DNA of 64,000 nucleotides from CAISIP01 sp038326025 (lineage in GTDB: Bacteria > Pseudomonadota > Gammaproteobacteria > Burkholderiales > Burkholderiaceae_C), in the NCBI GenBank assembly GCA_038326025.1, contig JBBQJP010000011.1:1-64000 (forward strand), written 5' to 3'. Shown here in pieces: positions 31,466 to 40,248 of the stretch. Made by a program: the position numbers and the translations under genes. The notes below the pieces were generated by a model. That model ran no database searches. It worked only from the letters and a program-made list of their open reading frames with translations, and was not told the origin of the DNA. Every line of letters starts with the position of its first letter. Within the stretch, counting starts at the first letter, position 1.

Positions 31466-32461
31466 ATGACCCTTCTCACACGTCGCCATGTCGTTGCCCT
31501 TGCCGCCGCTGCGGCCACCCTCGCGCCCGGCCTGGCGCTGGCCCAGGCCAAGCTCAAGGTCGCGGCTATCTACACCGTGCCGTTCGAACAGCAATGGGTG
31601 AGCCGCCTGCACAAGGCGCTGAAAGCCGCCGAGGCGCGCGGCGAGATCGAATACAAGGCCAGCGAGAACGTGACCAATGCCGATTACGAGCGCGTGATGC
31701 GTGAATACGCCACGGGCGGCAACACGCTGATCGTGGGCGAGTCCTTCGCCGTCGAGGCGGCGGCACGCAAGGTGGCCAAGGACTTCCCCAAGGTCTCGTT
31801 CCTGCTCGGCTCGTCCGGCAAACCGCAGGCCCCCAACTTCAGCGTCTTCGACAATTACATCCAGGAACCGGCCTACCTGAGCGGCATGATTGCAGGTGGC
31901 ATGACCAAGACCCACAAGATCGGCATGGTCGGTGGTTTCCCGATTCCCGAGGTCAACCGCCTGATGAATGCTTTCATGATGGGCGCCAAGGAGGTCAACC
32001 CCAAGGTCGAGTTCAGCGTGAGTTTCATCAACAGCTGGTTCGACCCGCCCAAGGCCAAGGAAGCCGCGTTTGCCATGATCGAAAAAGGCGCCGACATCAT
32101 GTATGCCGAGCGTTTTGGCGTCAGTGACGCTGCCAAGGAAAAAGGCAAGCTGGCGATTGGCAACGTGATCGACACCCAGCCCCAGTATCCGGACACCGTG
32201 GTGGCCTCTGCGCTGTGGAACTTCGAACCGACAGCCGATCGCGCCATCAAGCTGGTCAAAGAGGGCAAGTTCAAGGCCGAAGACTATGGCCAGTACTCGA
32301 CGATGAAGTTCAAAGGGTCCGAACTGGCGCCGTTGGGCACCTTTGCATCCAAGGTCCCGGCCGACCTCCTGGCCAAGGTCAAGGCCAAGGAAGCAGCCAT
32401 CATGGACGGCAAGTTCACTGTCAAGGTGGACGACGGACAACCCAAGTCGAGCGCCAAGTAA
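31466..32461 (+). CDS. BMP-family ABC transporter substrate-binding protein
   Basis: Periplasmic nucleoside- or purine/pyrimidine-type binding protein of the BMP/PnrA family. A signal peptide with an Arg pair (RRHVVALAAAAATLAPGLALA) precedes the mature domain: LKVAAIYTVPFEQQW, the ADYERVMREYATGGNTLIVG segment, FLLGSSGKPQAPNFSVFDN, YIQEPAYLSGMIAGGMTK. 331 residues. Start 31466 is preferred because it begins the signal peptide. A strong terminator follows before the ATPase gene. Confidence 0.92.
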   Translation: MTLLTRRHVVALAAAAATLAPGLALAQAKLKVAAIYTVPFEQQWVSRLHKALKAAEARGEIEYKASENVTNADYERVMREYATGGNTLIVGESFAVEAAARKVAKDFPKVSFLLGSSGKPQAPNFSVFDNYIQEPAYLSGMIAGGMTKTHKIGMVGGFPIPEVNRLMNAFMMGAKEVNPKVEFSVSFINSWFDPPKAKEAAFAMIEKGADIMYAERFGVSDAAKEKGKLAIGNVIDTQPQYPDTVVASALWNFEPTADRAIKLVKEGKFKAEDYGQYSTMKFKGSELAPLGTFASKVPADLLAKVKAKEAAIMDGKFTVKVDDGQPKSSAK

Positions 32462-32477
32462 TACCAGCGACTCGATT

Positions 32478-32508
32478 GAGACACCCGGTTGCGGGTGTCT
32501 CTTTTTTT
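32478..32508 (+). terminator. Intrinsic terminator between binding-protein and ATPase genes
   Basis: Perfect 10-bp stem GAGACACCCG / CGGGTGTCTC, GTTG loop, and seven T residues. It ends 5 bases before the ATG of the ATPase gene, which has no visible ribosome-binding site. It should cut transporter expression relative to the binding protein by partial readthrough. Confidence 0.9.
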
Positions 32509-32513
32509 GACCG

Positions 32514-34055
32514 ATGACCGAACCCGTCCTCCAGCTCACCCATATCACCAAGCGCTTCGGCCCGCTGGTGGCCAATGACGACGTTTCGCTGCAGCTCCAG
32601 GCCGGCGAGGTGCTGGCGTTGCTGGGTGAAAACGGTGCAGGCAAATCGACGCTGGTCTCCATCCTGTTTGGACACTACGTGGCCGACTCCGGCCGGATCA
32701 CGGTGTTCGGCAAACCACTGCAGCCCGGCGACCCGAAAGCGGCGCTGGCTGCCGGCATTGGCATGGTGCACCAGCATTTCACGCTGGCCGACAACCTGAC
32801 GGTGCTCGACAACATCGTCATGGGGTCCGAATCGCTGTGGCAGGTTTTCACGAACCGAAGCGCGGCGCAGCTGCGCCTGCGCGAAGTGGCGCAACGTTTC
32901 GGCCTGGAAGTTGATGCCAACGCCCTGGTTGGCAATTTGTCGGTTGGCGAGCGCCAACGGGTCGAGATTCTCAAGGCCTTGTACCGCGGCGCCCGCATCC
33001 TGATCCTGGACGAACCCACAGCGGTGCTGACCCCCGGTGAAAGCGAAGCCCTGTTTGATGTGCTGGCGCAGATGGTGGCGCAGGGGCTATCCATCATCTT
33101 CATCAGCCACAAACTGGCCGAGGTATTGCGCGTGTCCGACCGGGTCGCAGTCTTGCGCGGCGGCAAACTGGTGGCCGAAGCGCCAGCGGCATCGACGACG
33201 CAGGAGCAGTTGGCCCAGTGGATGGTGGGCCATGCGGTCGATCCACCGCGGGCCCGGCCGGCCCGCAACGTGGGTGAGCCGATCTGCACGCTGAATGCAG
33301 TCAGCGCCGGCCATGGACGCGAACGGCTGGAACAGGCCTCGCTGGAGTTGCGCGCCGGCGAAATCGTGGCGATTGCCGGCGTCTCCGGCAATGGCCAGAC
33401 GACCCTGGCCGAGTTGTTGTGTGGCACACGTGCCGCCAGCAGCGGCGTATTGCGCCTGCTGGGTGAGCCGATGCCGGACCGACCAGCGAAGCTGGTGGCC
33501 ATGGGCGTGGCGCGTATTCCGGAAGACCGACATGCAGTCGGCGTGGTGGGCGATCTGCCGGTCTGGGAAAACGCAGTGTCGGAGCGACTGCGCAGCAGCG
33601 TCTTTTCCCGCGGCCCCTTGATTCGCCGTCGCAAGGCACGCGATCATGCGCAGCGCGTCATCACCACGTTTGACGTGCGGGGCGGTGGCGCGGCGAGTGC
33701 CGCGCGCGCTTTGTCCGGAGGCAATATGCAAAAGCTCATATTGGGCCGCGCCTTGCTGCATCCAGACAGCGATGAGACGCACCCGATTGCGCCGCGACTG
33801 ATCGTGGCCCATCAGCCCAGCTGGGGCCTGGACATCGGTGCCGTGGCCTATGTGCAGGACCAGCTGATTGCGGCGCGCGACGCAGGCGCGGCGGTGCTGC
33901 TGATTTCGGACGATCTGGATGAAGTGCTCGCCATGGGAGACCGCATTGCCGTCATGCATGCCGGACGCTTGAGCGCGGCGTTGCCTGCCGGGCAATGGAA
34001 CCGTGAGTCGATTGGTCTGGCCATGGCCGGCGCACATGGCGAGGCCCCGTCATGA
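32514..34055 (+). CDS. Double-domain ABC transporter ATPase (BMP/nucleoside type)
   Basis: A 513-residue protein with two ATPase domains, as in ribose- and nucleoside-type importers. Domain 1 is canonical (LGENGAGKSTLVSILFG, LSVGERQRVEILKAL, ILILDEPTAVLT). Domain 2 has a changed Walker A (GVSGNGQTTLAELLCG, Gln for Lys) but keeps LSGGNMQKLILGRAL, a pattern known in this class. Overlaps the next permease by 4 bases (ATGA). Confidence 0.94.
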   Translation: MTEPVLQLTHITKRFGPLVANDDVSLQLQAGEVLALLGENGAGKSTLVSILFGHYVADSGRITVFGKPLQPGDPKAALAAGIGMVHQHFTLADNLTVLDNIVMGSESLWQVFTNRSAAQLRLREVAQRFGLEVDANALVGNLSVGERQRVEILKALYRGARILILDEPTAVLTPGESEALFDVLAQMVAQGLSIIFISHKLAEVLRVSDRVAVLRGGKLVAEAPAASTTQEQLAQWMVGHAVDPPRARPARNVGEPICTLNAVSAGHGRERLEQASLELRAGEIVAIAGVSGNGQTTLAELLCGTRAASSGVLRLLGEPMPDRPAKLVAMGVARIPEDRHAVGVVGDLPVWENAVSERLRSSVFSRGPLIRRRKARDHAQRVITTFDVRGGGAASAARALSGGNMQKLILGRALLHPDSDETHPIAPRLIVAHQPSWGLDIGAVAYVQDQLIAARDAGAAVLLISDDLDEVLAMGDRIAVMHAGRLSAALPAGQWNRESIGLAMAGAHGEAPS

Positions 34056-35119
34056 CGATGCGGCTGGAAAAACGCACGGCCACGTCTGGTGCAGCGCTGT
34101 TGTGGGCCCCGATCGGCGCGGTGGTGTTCACCTTGCTGGTGAGTTCGGTGCTGGTGTGGTGGGCGGGTGCCGCAGTCACGCAAACCTACGGCCTGCTGCT
34201 CAAGGGCGGGTTCGGCTCGGTGTTTGCGCTGAGCGAGACCTTGACGCGGGCGATTCCGTTGATCCTCACAGGCCTGGCGGTCACGGTGGCGTTCAAGGCC
34301 CGATTGTTCAACATCGGCGCCGAGGGCCAGCTCTATGTCGGCGCGCTGGCAGCGGTGGCAGTAGGTGGCGCGCATGGCGGCACCGGCTTCGACCTGCCAC
34401 CCATGATGTTGTTCGTGCTGATGCTGCTGGCCAGCGCCCTGGCCGGAGCGCTGCTACTGCTCGGCCCGGCGCTGCTCAAGGCGCGTTTGGGCGTGGACGA
34501 AGTCGTCACCACGCTACTGCTGAACTTCATCGTGCTGCTGTTCGTGTCCATGATGCTCGACGGCCCCATGAAAGATCCGATGGCCATGGGCTGGCCGCAG
34601 AGCGTGGCCTTGCTGGGCGACCTGGAGCTGACCAAACTGATCGCCCAGACAAGGGTGCATAGCGGCCTGATCGGCGCCTGTGCACTGGCGCTGCTGGTAT
34701 GGGCGATGTTGAAATACACCGTATTCGGCTTCGATATCCGCGCGGTCGGCGCCAATGCCCGTGCCGCTGCGTTCGCCGGAGTTCCGGTGACGCGCACGGT
34801 GGTGCTTGTCGCCATGCTCTCGGGCGCCCTGGCCGGACTGGCAGGCGCCATCGAAGTGGCGGGCCGCACCAGTTATGTCACGCTGGACATGTCACCCGGT
34901 TATGGCTACACCGGCATCGTGATTGCCATGCTGGCCGCCTTACATCCGCTGGGCGTGGTGGCCGCCAGCGTGTTTGTCGCCGGCATGCTGGTGGGAGCCG
35001 ACAGCATGAGCCGCGCCGTCGGGGTTCCCACTTTCATCGCCGACGTCATCGTCGCCGCTTCGTTGATCGCGGTACTGGTGGCTACCTTGCTGACGCAATA
35101 CCGGGTGCGCTGGAAATGA
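34052..35119 (+). CDS. ABC transporter permease (BMP/nucleoside type), first
   Basis: A membrane permease of 355 residues with about 8-10 helices. It begins MTMRLEKRTATSGAALLWA, has VTVAFKARLFNIGAEGQLYV (typical EAA-like RLFNIGAEGQ motif of this class) and FDIRAVGANARAAAFAGVPV. Overlaps the ATPase gene and precedes the partner permease by 40 bases. Confidence 0.92.
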   Translation: MTMRLEKRTATSGAALLWAPIGAVVFTLLVSSVLVWWAGAAVTQTYGLLLKGGFGSVFALSETLTRAIPLILTGLAVTVAFKARLFNIGAEGQLYVGALAAVAVGGAHGGTGFDLPPMMLFVLMLLASALAGALLLLGPALLKARLGVDEVVTTLLLNFIVLLFVSMMLDGPMKDPMAMGWPQSVALLGDLELTKLIAQTRVHSGLIGACALALLVWAMLKYTVFGFDIRAVGANARAAAFAGVPVTRTVVLVAMLSGALAGLAGAIEVAGRTSYVTLDMSPGYGYTGIVIAMLAALHPLGVVAASVFVAGMLVGADSMSRAVGVPTFIADVIVAASLIAVLVATLLTQYRVRWK

Positions 35120-35159
35120 ACCACAAACCTGCGTCACCATCGATAGCGGTTGCTGCGCC

Positions 35160-36083
35160 ATGACCGAACTGTTCGACATGCTGGCCCAACCCGGCTTTTG
35201 GATCGCCGTGTTGCGCATCGCCACGCCGCTGATACTGGGCACGCTGGGGGTGTTGCTGTGCGAACGCGCCGGCGTGCTCAACCTGGGCATCGAAGGCATC
35301 ATGGTCGCCGGTGCATTTACCGGCTGGTTGGCGGTCTACAGCGGCGCACCGCTGTGGGCCGGTGTCGCGGTGGCCGCAGCCACCGGCGCGGTATTCGGCT
35401 TGCTGCATGCTTTTCTCACCGTGGGTCTGGCGTTGTCCCAGCATGTCTCGGGCCTGGGCATCACGCTTCTGGCAACCGCACTGAGTTACTACGGTTACCG
35501 GGTGAGCTTTCCCAAGGTCTCTACGCCGCCGACGGTGACGCCCTTCGCCGACATGGACTGGCTGGGTATTCCGATACTGGCGCAGCAAACGCCGCTGACG
35601 CTGCTGGCCTTGGTGCTGGTGCCGGTTCTGGCCTACGTGTTGTACCGCACTCCGGTCGGACTCGCGATCCGCATGGTCGGCGAAAACCCGGCGGCAGCCG
35701 AAGGCCAGGGTGTCTCGGTCGCCTTTGTTCGCACCGGCGCCATCGTGGCCGGATCCGCGCTGATGGGTATTGCCGGCGCCTTCCTGACGTTGTCGGCGTT
35801 CAACGCATTTTTCTTCAACATGGTCAACGGCCGGGGCTGGATCTGCGTGGCACTGGTGGTGTTCGCCTCCTGGCGCCCGGGCAAGGCATTGCTCGGCGCC
35901 CTGCTGTTCGCATTTTTTGACGCGCTGCAATTGCGCCTGCAGCAATCGGGCAGCTCCACGCTGCCCTACCAGATGTACCTGATGCTGCCTTATGTACTGT
36001 CCATCGTGGCCCTGGTGCTTGTCGCACGCAAGGCCAGTTACCCGCAAGCCCTGATGAAACCCTACCGCAAAGGCGAGCGCTGA
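35160..36083 (+). CDS. ABC transporter permease (BMP/nucleoside type), second
   Basis: Partner permease of 307 residues, with LLCERAGVLNLGIEGIMVAG (ERAGVLNLGIEG motif), AFLTVGLALSQHVSGLGITL and VGLAIRMVGENPAAAEGQGV. This completes the importer (binding protein, ATPase, two permeases). Substrate is probably a nucleoside or base, from the family and the neighbouring pathway. Confidence 0.92.
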   Translation: MTELFDMLAQPGFWIAVLRIATPLILGTLGVLLCERAGVLNLGIEGIMVAGAFTGWLAVYSGAPLWAGVAVAAATGAVFGLLHAFLTVGLALSQHVSGLGITLLATALSYYGYRVSFPKVSTPPTVTPFADMDWLGIPILAQQTPLTLLALVLVPVLAYVLYRTPVGLAIRMVGENPAAAEGQGVSVAFVRTGAIVAGSALMGIAGAFLTLSAFNAFFFNMVNGRGWICVALVVFASWRPGKALLGALLFAFFDALQLRLQQSGSSTLPYQMYLMLPYVLSIVALVLVARKASYPQALMKPYRKGER

Positions 36084-36220
36084 CATGGCCCATTCGCGTC
36101 TTTCCGGGCGGCATAATGATTTGCAGTCGCACCACGCGCCAATGCAGCGTACGCCTCGCCTACCCTAGGGCATCGACAGGCCCCAAACAACCAACCAACC
36201 AGAAAAAGTAAACAGGTTCG

Positions 36221-37024
36221 ATGAACGTGGCTGAATCCGATTCCAATAACTCCGCACTCGCCGTCGACGTCCGCAAGGCGTCGCTGGTCTACAACCCCCA
36301 TGAAGCGCCGGTTCATGCATTGAGCGAGGTCGACCTGGCCATCCGTCCGGGCGAGTTCGTCTCGCTGATTGGCCCATCGGGTTGCGGCAAAACCACCTTG
36401 CTGCGCGTGATTGCCGACCTTGAACACATTACGGCCGGTGAAGTACTGGTCAACGGCGTGTCGCCCCGCGACGCACGTCTGGCGCGCGCTTATGGTTATG
36501 TGTTCCAGGCGCCGGGCCTGGTCCCCTGGCGCACTGTGCTGGGCAACGTCAAGCTGCCGCTGCAGATTCACGGGCGCAGCGCCAGCGAGTGCGACAGCAT
36601 CGCACGCGAACAACTCGACCGGGTCGGCCTGACCGGCTTTGAGTCCAAATATCCGTGGCAACTCTCGGGCGGCATGCAGCAACGCGTGTCGATCGCCCGC
36701 GCGCTGTCGTTCGAGCCACGCATCCTGATGATGGACGAGCCCTTCGGCGCACTTGACGAGATCACGCGCGACCGGCTCAACGAGCAGCTCCAGCAGATGT
36801 GGCAACGTGAACGCCGCACCGTCGTGTTCGTGACGCACTCGATCGCCGAAGCAGTCTATCTGTCGAGCCGCATCGTCATCATGTCGCCGCGCCCGGGTCG
36901 TATCGTCAAGGTGATCGAATCACCACTGCCCGATGCGCGAACGCTGGACATGCGCGACTCCAACGAATTTGTCCAGTTGGCGCACGAAGTGCGCGAGGCA
37001 CTGGCCCACGGCCATGACGAGTAA
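36221..37024 (+). CDS. ABC transporter ATPase (nitrate/taurine/pyrimidine type)
   Basis: A 267-residue ATPase: Walker A GPSGCGKTTLLRV, LSGGMQQRVSIARALSF, ILMMDEPFGALDEITR and VFVTHSIAEAVYLSSRIVIM. The family (SsuB/TauB/ThiZ-like) works with EAA-type permeases and NMT1 binding proteins. Starts after a 137-base gap, which may hold a second promoter. The end overlaps the next gene by 11 bases. Confidence 0.92.
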   Translation: MNVAESDSNNSALAVDVRKASLVYNPHEAPVHALSEVDLAIRPGEFVSLIGPSGCGKTTLLRVIADLEHITAGEVLVNGVSPRDARLARAYGYVFQAPGLVPWRTVLGNVKLPLQIHGRSASECDSIAREQLDRVGLTGFESKYPWQLSGGMQQRVSIARALSFEPRILMMDEPFGALDEITRDRLNEQLQQMWQRERRTVVFVTHSIAEAVYLSSRIVIMSPRPGRIVKVIESPLPDARTLDMRDSNEFVQLAHEVREALAHGHDE

Positions 37025-37907
37025 GCGCAGCGCTCTGGCGACAACCCTGGGCAACCAGGGCGCGCCGATTGCGGTCGTGCTCACGCTGATCGCGCTGGTC
37101 TGGTATGGCCTGGCGGTTGCGCTCAACGCCCAGGGCGCAATTGAACGCGACCTCGCTGACGTGAGGTGGACCTGGCAAGACCTGGTCGCCACCACCTGGG
37201 CCATGGAGCGCCCGGTCCTGCCGGCGCCGCACCAGGTGGCGATCGACCTGTGGGGCAGCATCACCGGCTGGCCGCTGGGCTCGCCACGCAACCTGCTTTT
37301 CCACACGGCCGTCACGGCCGAGTCGACGCTGGTCGGCTTCGTGCTGGGCACCCTGCTCGGACTGCTGCTGTCGATTGCCATCGTTCATTCGCGTACGCTC
37401 GACCGCGCCTTGTTGCCGTGGATTGTTGCGTCGCAGTCCGTTCCGGTGCTGGCCATCGCACCCATCGTGCTGGTGATCCTGGGCAGCATTGGATTGACGG
37501 GTGTGGCACCCAAGGCCGTGATCGCCATGTACCTGTGTTTCTTCCCGGTCACGGTGGCCATGGTACAAGGCCTGCGTTCGCCGCAGGTCATTGAGACCGA
37601 GATGTTGCATACCTACGCCGCCTCGCCGTGGCAGGCGTTGTGGATGTTGCGCCTGCCGGCGTCGCTGCCCTTCCTGTTCCCGGCGCTGCGCGTGGGCGTT
37701 GCTGCCGGGCTGGTCGGCGCCATGGTCGCCGAATTGCCGACCGGTGCACAGGCTGGGCTGGGCGCGCGCTTGCTCACAGGATCCTATTACGGCCAGACCA
37801 TTCAGATCTGGTCGGCGCTGGTGATGTCGGCGCTGCTCGGCCTGGTATTGACCGCCACCATGGCCGGGCTCGAGCACCTGGTTTTGCGCAGCAGGAGGCA
37901 AAAATGA
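37014..37907 (+). CDS. ABC transporter permease (SsuC/ThiX type), first
   Basis: A 297-residue permease, six helices with the EAA-loop region MLHTYAASPWQALWMLRLPASLP. The start ATG 37014 lies within the end of the ATPase gene. A very similar EAA loop occurs in the next gene, so the two permeases probably form a heterodimer. Confidence 0.9.
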   Translation: MTSKRSALATTLGNQGAPIAVVLTLIALVWYGLAVALNAQGAIERDLADVRWTWQDLVATTWAMERPVLPAPHQVAIDLWGSITGWPLGSPRNLLFHTAVTAESTLVGFVLGTLLGLLLSIAIVHSRTLDRALLPWIVASQSVPVLAIAPIVLVILGSIGLTGVAPKAVIAMYLCFFPVTVAMVQGLRSPQVIETEMLHTYAASPWQALWMLRLPASLPFLFPALRVGVAAGLVGAMVAELPTGAQAGLGARLLTGSYYGQTIQIWSALVMSALLGLVLTATMAGLEHLVLRSRRQK

Positions 37908-38935
37908 GCGCCGCGCCGGCCCGTTCCCAAACAAGCTCGCACGGCCGCCCGCTGGGCGACGGTACGCCAGTGACCCGCGAGGCACCCGATGGCAAGGCGA
38001 CGGCAGCCATGGTCGCGGCATCATTCCTGCTTGCGCTGCTGTTCATGTTCTCTCCGCTGGCCAGTCCTGCTGCGCCGGTGGGTGCGCTGTTCTGGACGCT
38101 GACTTCCGCGCTGGCAGTGCTGGCCTCGATTGGCATTCGCCGCACCGCGGCCATTCGCGGCACCGGCAGCGGCTTTTACGCCAGCATGACTGCTGCGCTG
38201 TTTGGCATCTGGATACTGTATTTCTGGCAATTGCTCGTGGTTGCGGCCGAGGTGCCACGCGTGCTGCTTCCCTCGCCCGCGCTGATCGTGGCCTCGTTGT
38301 GGGAAAACCTCTCCACACTGGGTGGCGACTTCGTGCAGACCGTTGTCAAGGCGGTGCTGATCGGTTGGGCACTGGGCTGCAGTCTGGGTTTCCTTGTCGC
38401 GATCGCCATCGACCGCATGCCGTTTCTTCAGCGCGGCCTGCTGCCGATCGCGTCGCTGACCAGCGCCATCCCGCTGGTTGGCGTGGCGCCCATCGCGGTG
38501 ATGTGGTTCGGCTTTGAATGGCCGTCCAAGGCGGCCGTGGTGGTGCTGATGACCTTCTTCCCGATGCTGGTGTCCACGCTGGCCGGCCTGCAGGCTTCGC
38601 AACGCCTCGAACGCGAGCTGATGCACAGTTATGCCGCCAGTTACCTGCGCACGATGTGGTCGCTGCGCCTTCCCTCTGCCGTGCCGTTCATGTTCGCGGC
38701 GCTCAAGGTCAACGCCAGCCTGGCACTGATTGGCGCCATCGTGGCCGAGTTCTTCGGCTCACCCACCACCGGACTGGGATTTCGCATCTCCACCGAGGCG
38801 CTCAAGATGAACATGACCCTGGTCTGGGCTGCCGTTGTGGTGGCCGCCGTCACCGGCACGACTGCGTACGCCCTGCTCAGCCGGCTTGAGCGACGTGTCG
38901 CCTTCTGGCATCCATCGATACGGGGGCGTAAATGA
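37904..38935 (+). CDS. ABC transporter permease (SsuC/ThiX type), second
   Basis: A 343-residue permease whose ATG at 37904 overlaps the preceding stop by 4 bases, with AGGAGG upstream. The N-terminus is an extra region with two additional hydrophobic segments (MVAASFLLALLFMFSPLA, LTSALAVLASIGI) before the conserved six-helix core (VAIAIDRMPFLQRGLLP, ELMHSYAASYLRTMWSLRLP, GFRISTEALKMN). Confidence 0.9.
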   Translation: MSAAPARSQTSSHGRPLGDGTPVTREAPDGKATAAMVAASFLLALLFMFSPLASPAAPVGALFWTLTSALAVLASIGIRRTAAIRGTGSGFYASMTAALFGIWILYFWQLLVVAAEVPRVLLPSPALIVASLWENLSTLGGDFVQTVVKAVLIGWALGCSLGFLVAIAIDRMPFLQRGLLPIASLTSAIPLVGVAPIAVMWFGFEWPSKAAVVVLMTFFPMLVSTLAGLQASQRLERELMHSYAASYLRTMWSLRLPSAVPFMFAALKVNASLALIGAIVAEFFGSPTTGLGFRISTEALKMNMTLVWAAVVVAAVTGTTAYALLSRLERRVAFWHPSIRGRK

Positions 38936-39043
38936 TCCGCGTCACGCTGCGCGCGCGTTACTACCCATTGCCGTTTCCCCACCCGTGGTTTACGCTTTTG
39001 TGTTGATCTGTATTTCGCTGTTTTTTTACCCCAAGGAGAGTCT

Positions 39044-40045
39044 ATGTTCCGACGTTCGATGTTGACCCAGGCCCTGCTCGCGACCGTATTGGCCGCCAGC
39101 GGATTTGCTGCCACCGCACAGGAAAAAGTCACGGTGCAGCTCAAATGGTTGCCGCAGGCGCAGTTCGCCGGTTATTACGTGGCGCAGGCAAAAGGTTATT
39201 ACAAGGCCGAAGGTCTGGACGTAACGATCAAGGCCGGTGGCCCCGACATCTCGCCGGTGCAGGTCATCGCTGGCAAGGGCGCCGACGTGGTCGTCAACTG
39301 GATGCCCGACGCCCTGGCGGCGCGTGAAGCCGGTGTGCCTCTGGTGAATATCGCCCAGGTGTTCAATCGCTCCGGAATGATGCTGACCTGCAAGAAGTCC
39401 AGTGGCGTATCCACGCCGAAAGACCTCAAGGGCAAGACCCTTGGCGTCTGGTTCGGCGGCAATGAGTATCCGTTCCTGAACTGGATGGCCAAGCTCGGTC
39501 TCAAGCCCGATACCGACATCAAGATCATGAAGCAGGGCTTCAACGTCGATCCGCTGCTGCAGAACCAGGCGGCATGTATCTCGACCATGATTTACAACGA
39601 GTACTGGCAGGTGATCGATGCAGGTGTCAAGGAAAGCGACCTCGTCACCTTCTTCTATGAAGACCAGGGCGTCGCCTCGCTGGAGGACGGCCTGTACGTG
39701 CTCGAGTCCAACCTGAAGGACCCGGCCTTTGTCAAACGCATGGGCAAGTTCCTCAAGGCAACCTTCAAGGGCTGGAACGACGCAGTCAAGGACCCAGCCG
39801 GCGCCGCCAAGATTGTTGTCGCAGCCGATACCTCGGGCAGTGCGACCGAGAAGGTGCAAAAGCGTCAGATGGAGAACGTCGCCAAGCTGATCACCAACGC
39901 CAACACCGCGAAGATCGGCTACCTGGAGCCAGCCGCCTACGAGCGCACGGTCAAGGTGTTGTTGTCCAGCGGAAGTTCACCAGTGATCAAGAAGGATCCG
40001 GGCAAGGCGGGTTATACCCATGCCGTCTGGGAAGCTGCGAAGTAA
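39044..40045 (+). CDS. NMT1/THI5-like ABC transporter substrate-binding protein
   Basis: Periplasmic protein of 333 residues with a signal peptide (LTQALLATVLAASGFAATA). Mature domain: VTVQLKWLPQAQFAGYYVAQ, KGYYKAEGLDVTIKAGG, VQVIAGKGADVVVNWMPD, LVNIAQVFNRSGMMLTCKKS. This is the family of ThiY-like pyrimidine-precursor binding proteins. Placed last in the operon after two permeases; no TPP riboswitch was seen upstream. The substrate is probably a pyrimidine, by context. Confidence 0.9.
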   Translation: MFRRSMLTQALLATVLAASGFAATAQEKVTVQLKWLPQAQFAGYYVAQAKGYYKAEGLDVTIKAGGPDISPVQVIAGKGADVVVNWMPDALAAREAGVPLVNIAQVFNRSGMMLTCKKSSGVSTPKDLKGKTLGVWFGGNEYPFLNWMAKLGLKPDTDIKIMKQGFNVDPLLQNQAACISTMIYNEYWQVIDAGVKESDLVTFFYEDQGVASLEDGLYVLESNLKDPAFVKRMGKFLKATFKGWNDAVKDPAGAAKIVVAADTSGSATEKVQKRQMENVAKLITNANTAKIGYLEPAAYERTVKVLLSSGSSPVIKKDPGKAGYTHAVWEAAK

Positions 40046-40104
40046 GCCTGTTGGTCTGAGCCGTTGGCGTGCCGCCTGACCGGGTGGCGTGCCACCCCGA
40101 AACC

Positions 40105-40138
40105 AGCCCCTGCCGCTGACGCCGCAGGGGCTTTTTTT
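40105..40138 (+). terminator. Intrinsic terminator ending the pyrimidine region
   Basis: Stem AGCCCCTGC / GCAGGGGCT with an inner CGCTGACGCC loop, followed by a T-run. A second, perfect hairpin GGGTGGC-GT-GCCACCC precedes it at 40082-40097. Confidence 0.88.
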
Positions 40139-40248
40139 GGGCGTATTCGCACCGCGCGATGCACCGGCCACGCATATCCCTTACAGTCATTTGCACATCG
40201 CAGACCCATATCGTGTCTGTGCCTGACCCAACCCCCGGAGCCTACAGC

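Noticed and set aside
36221..40045. Thiamine precursor (ThiXYZ) importer
   Set aside because: The binding protein family fits, but no TPP riboswitch or thi gene is present and the neighbours are pyrimidine-degradation genes; kept as a generic pyrimidine-type importer.
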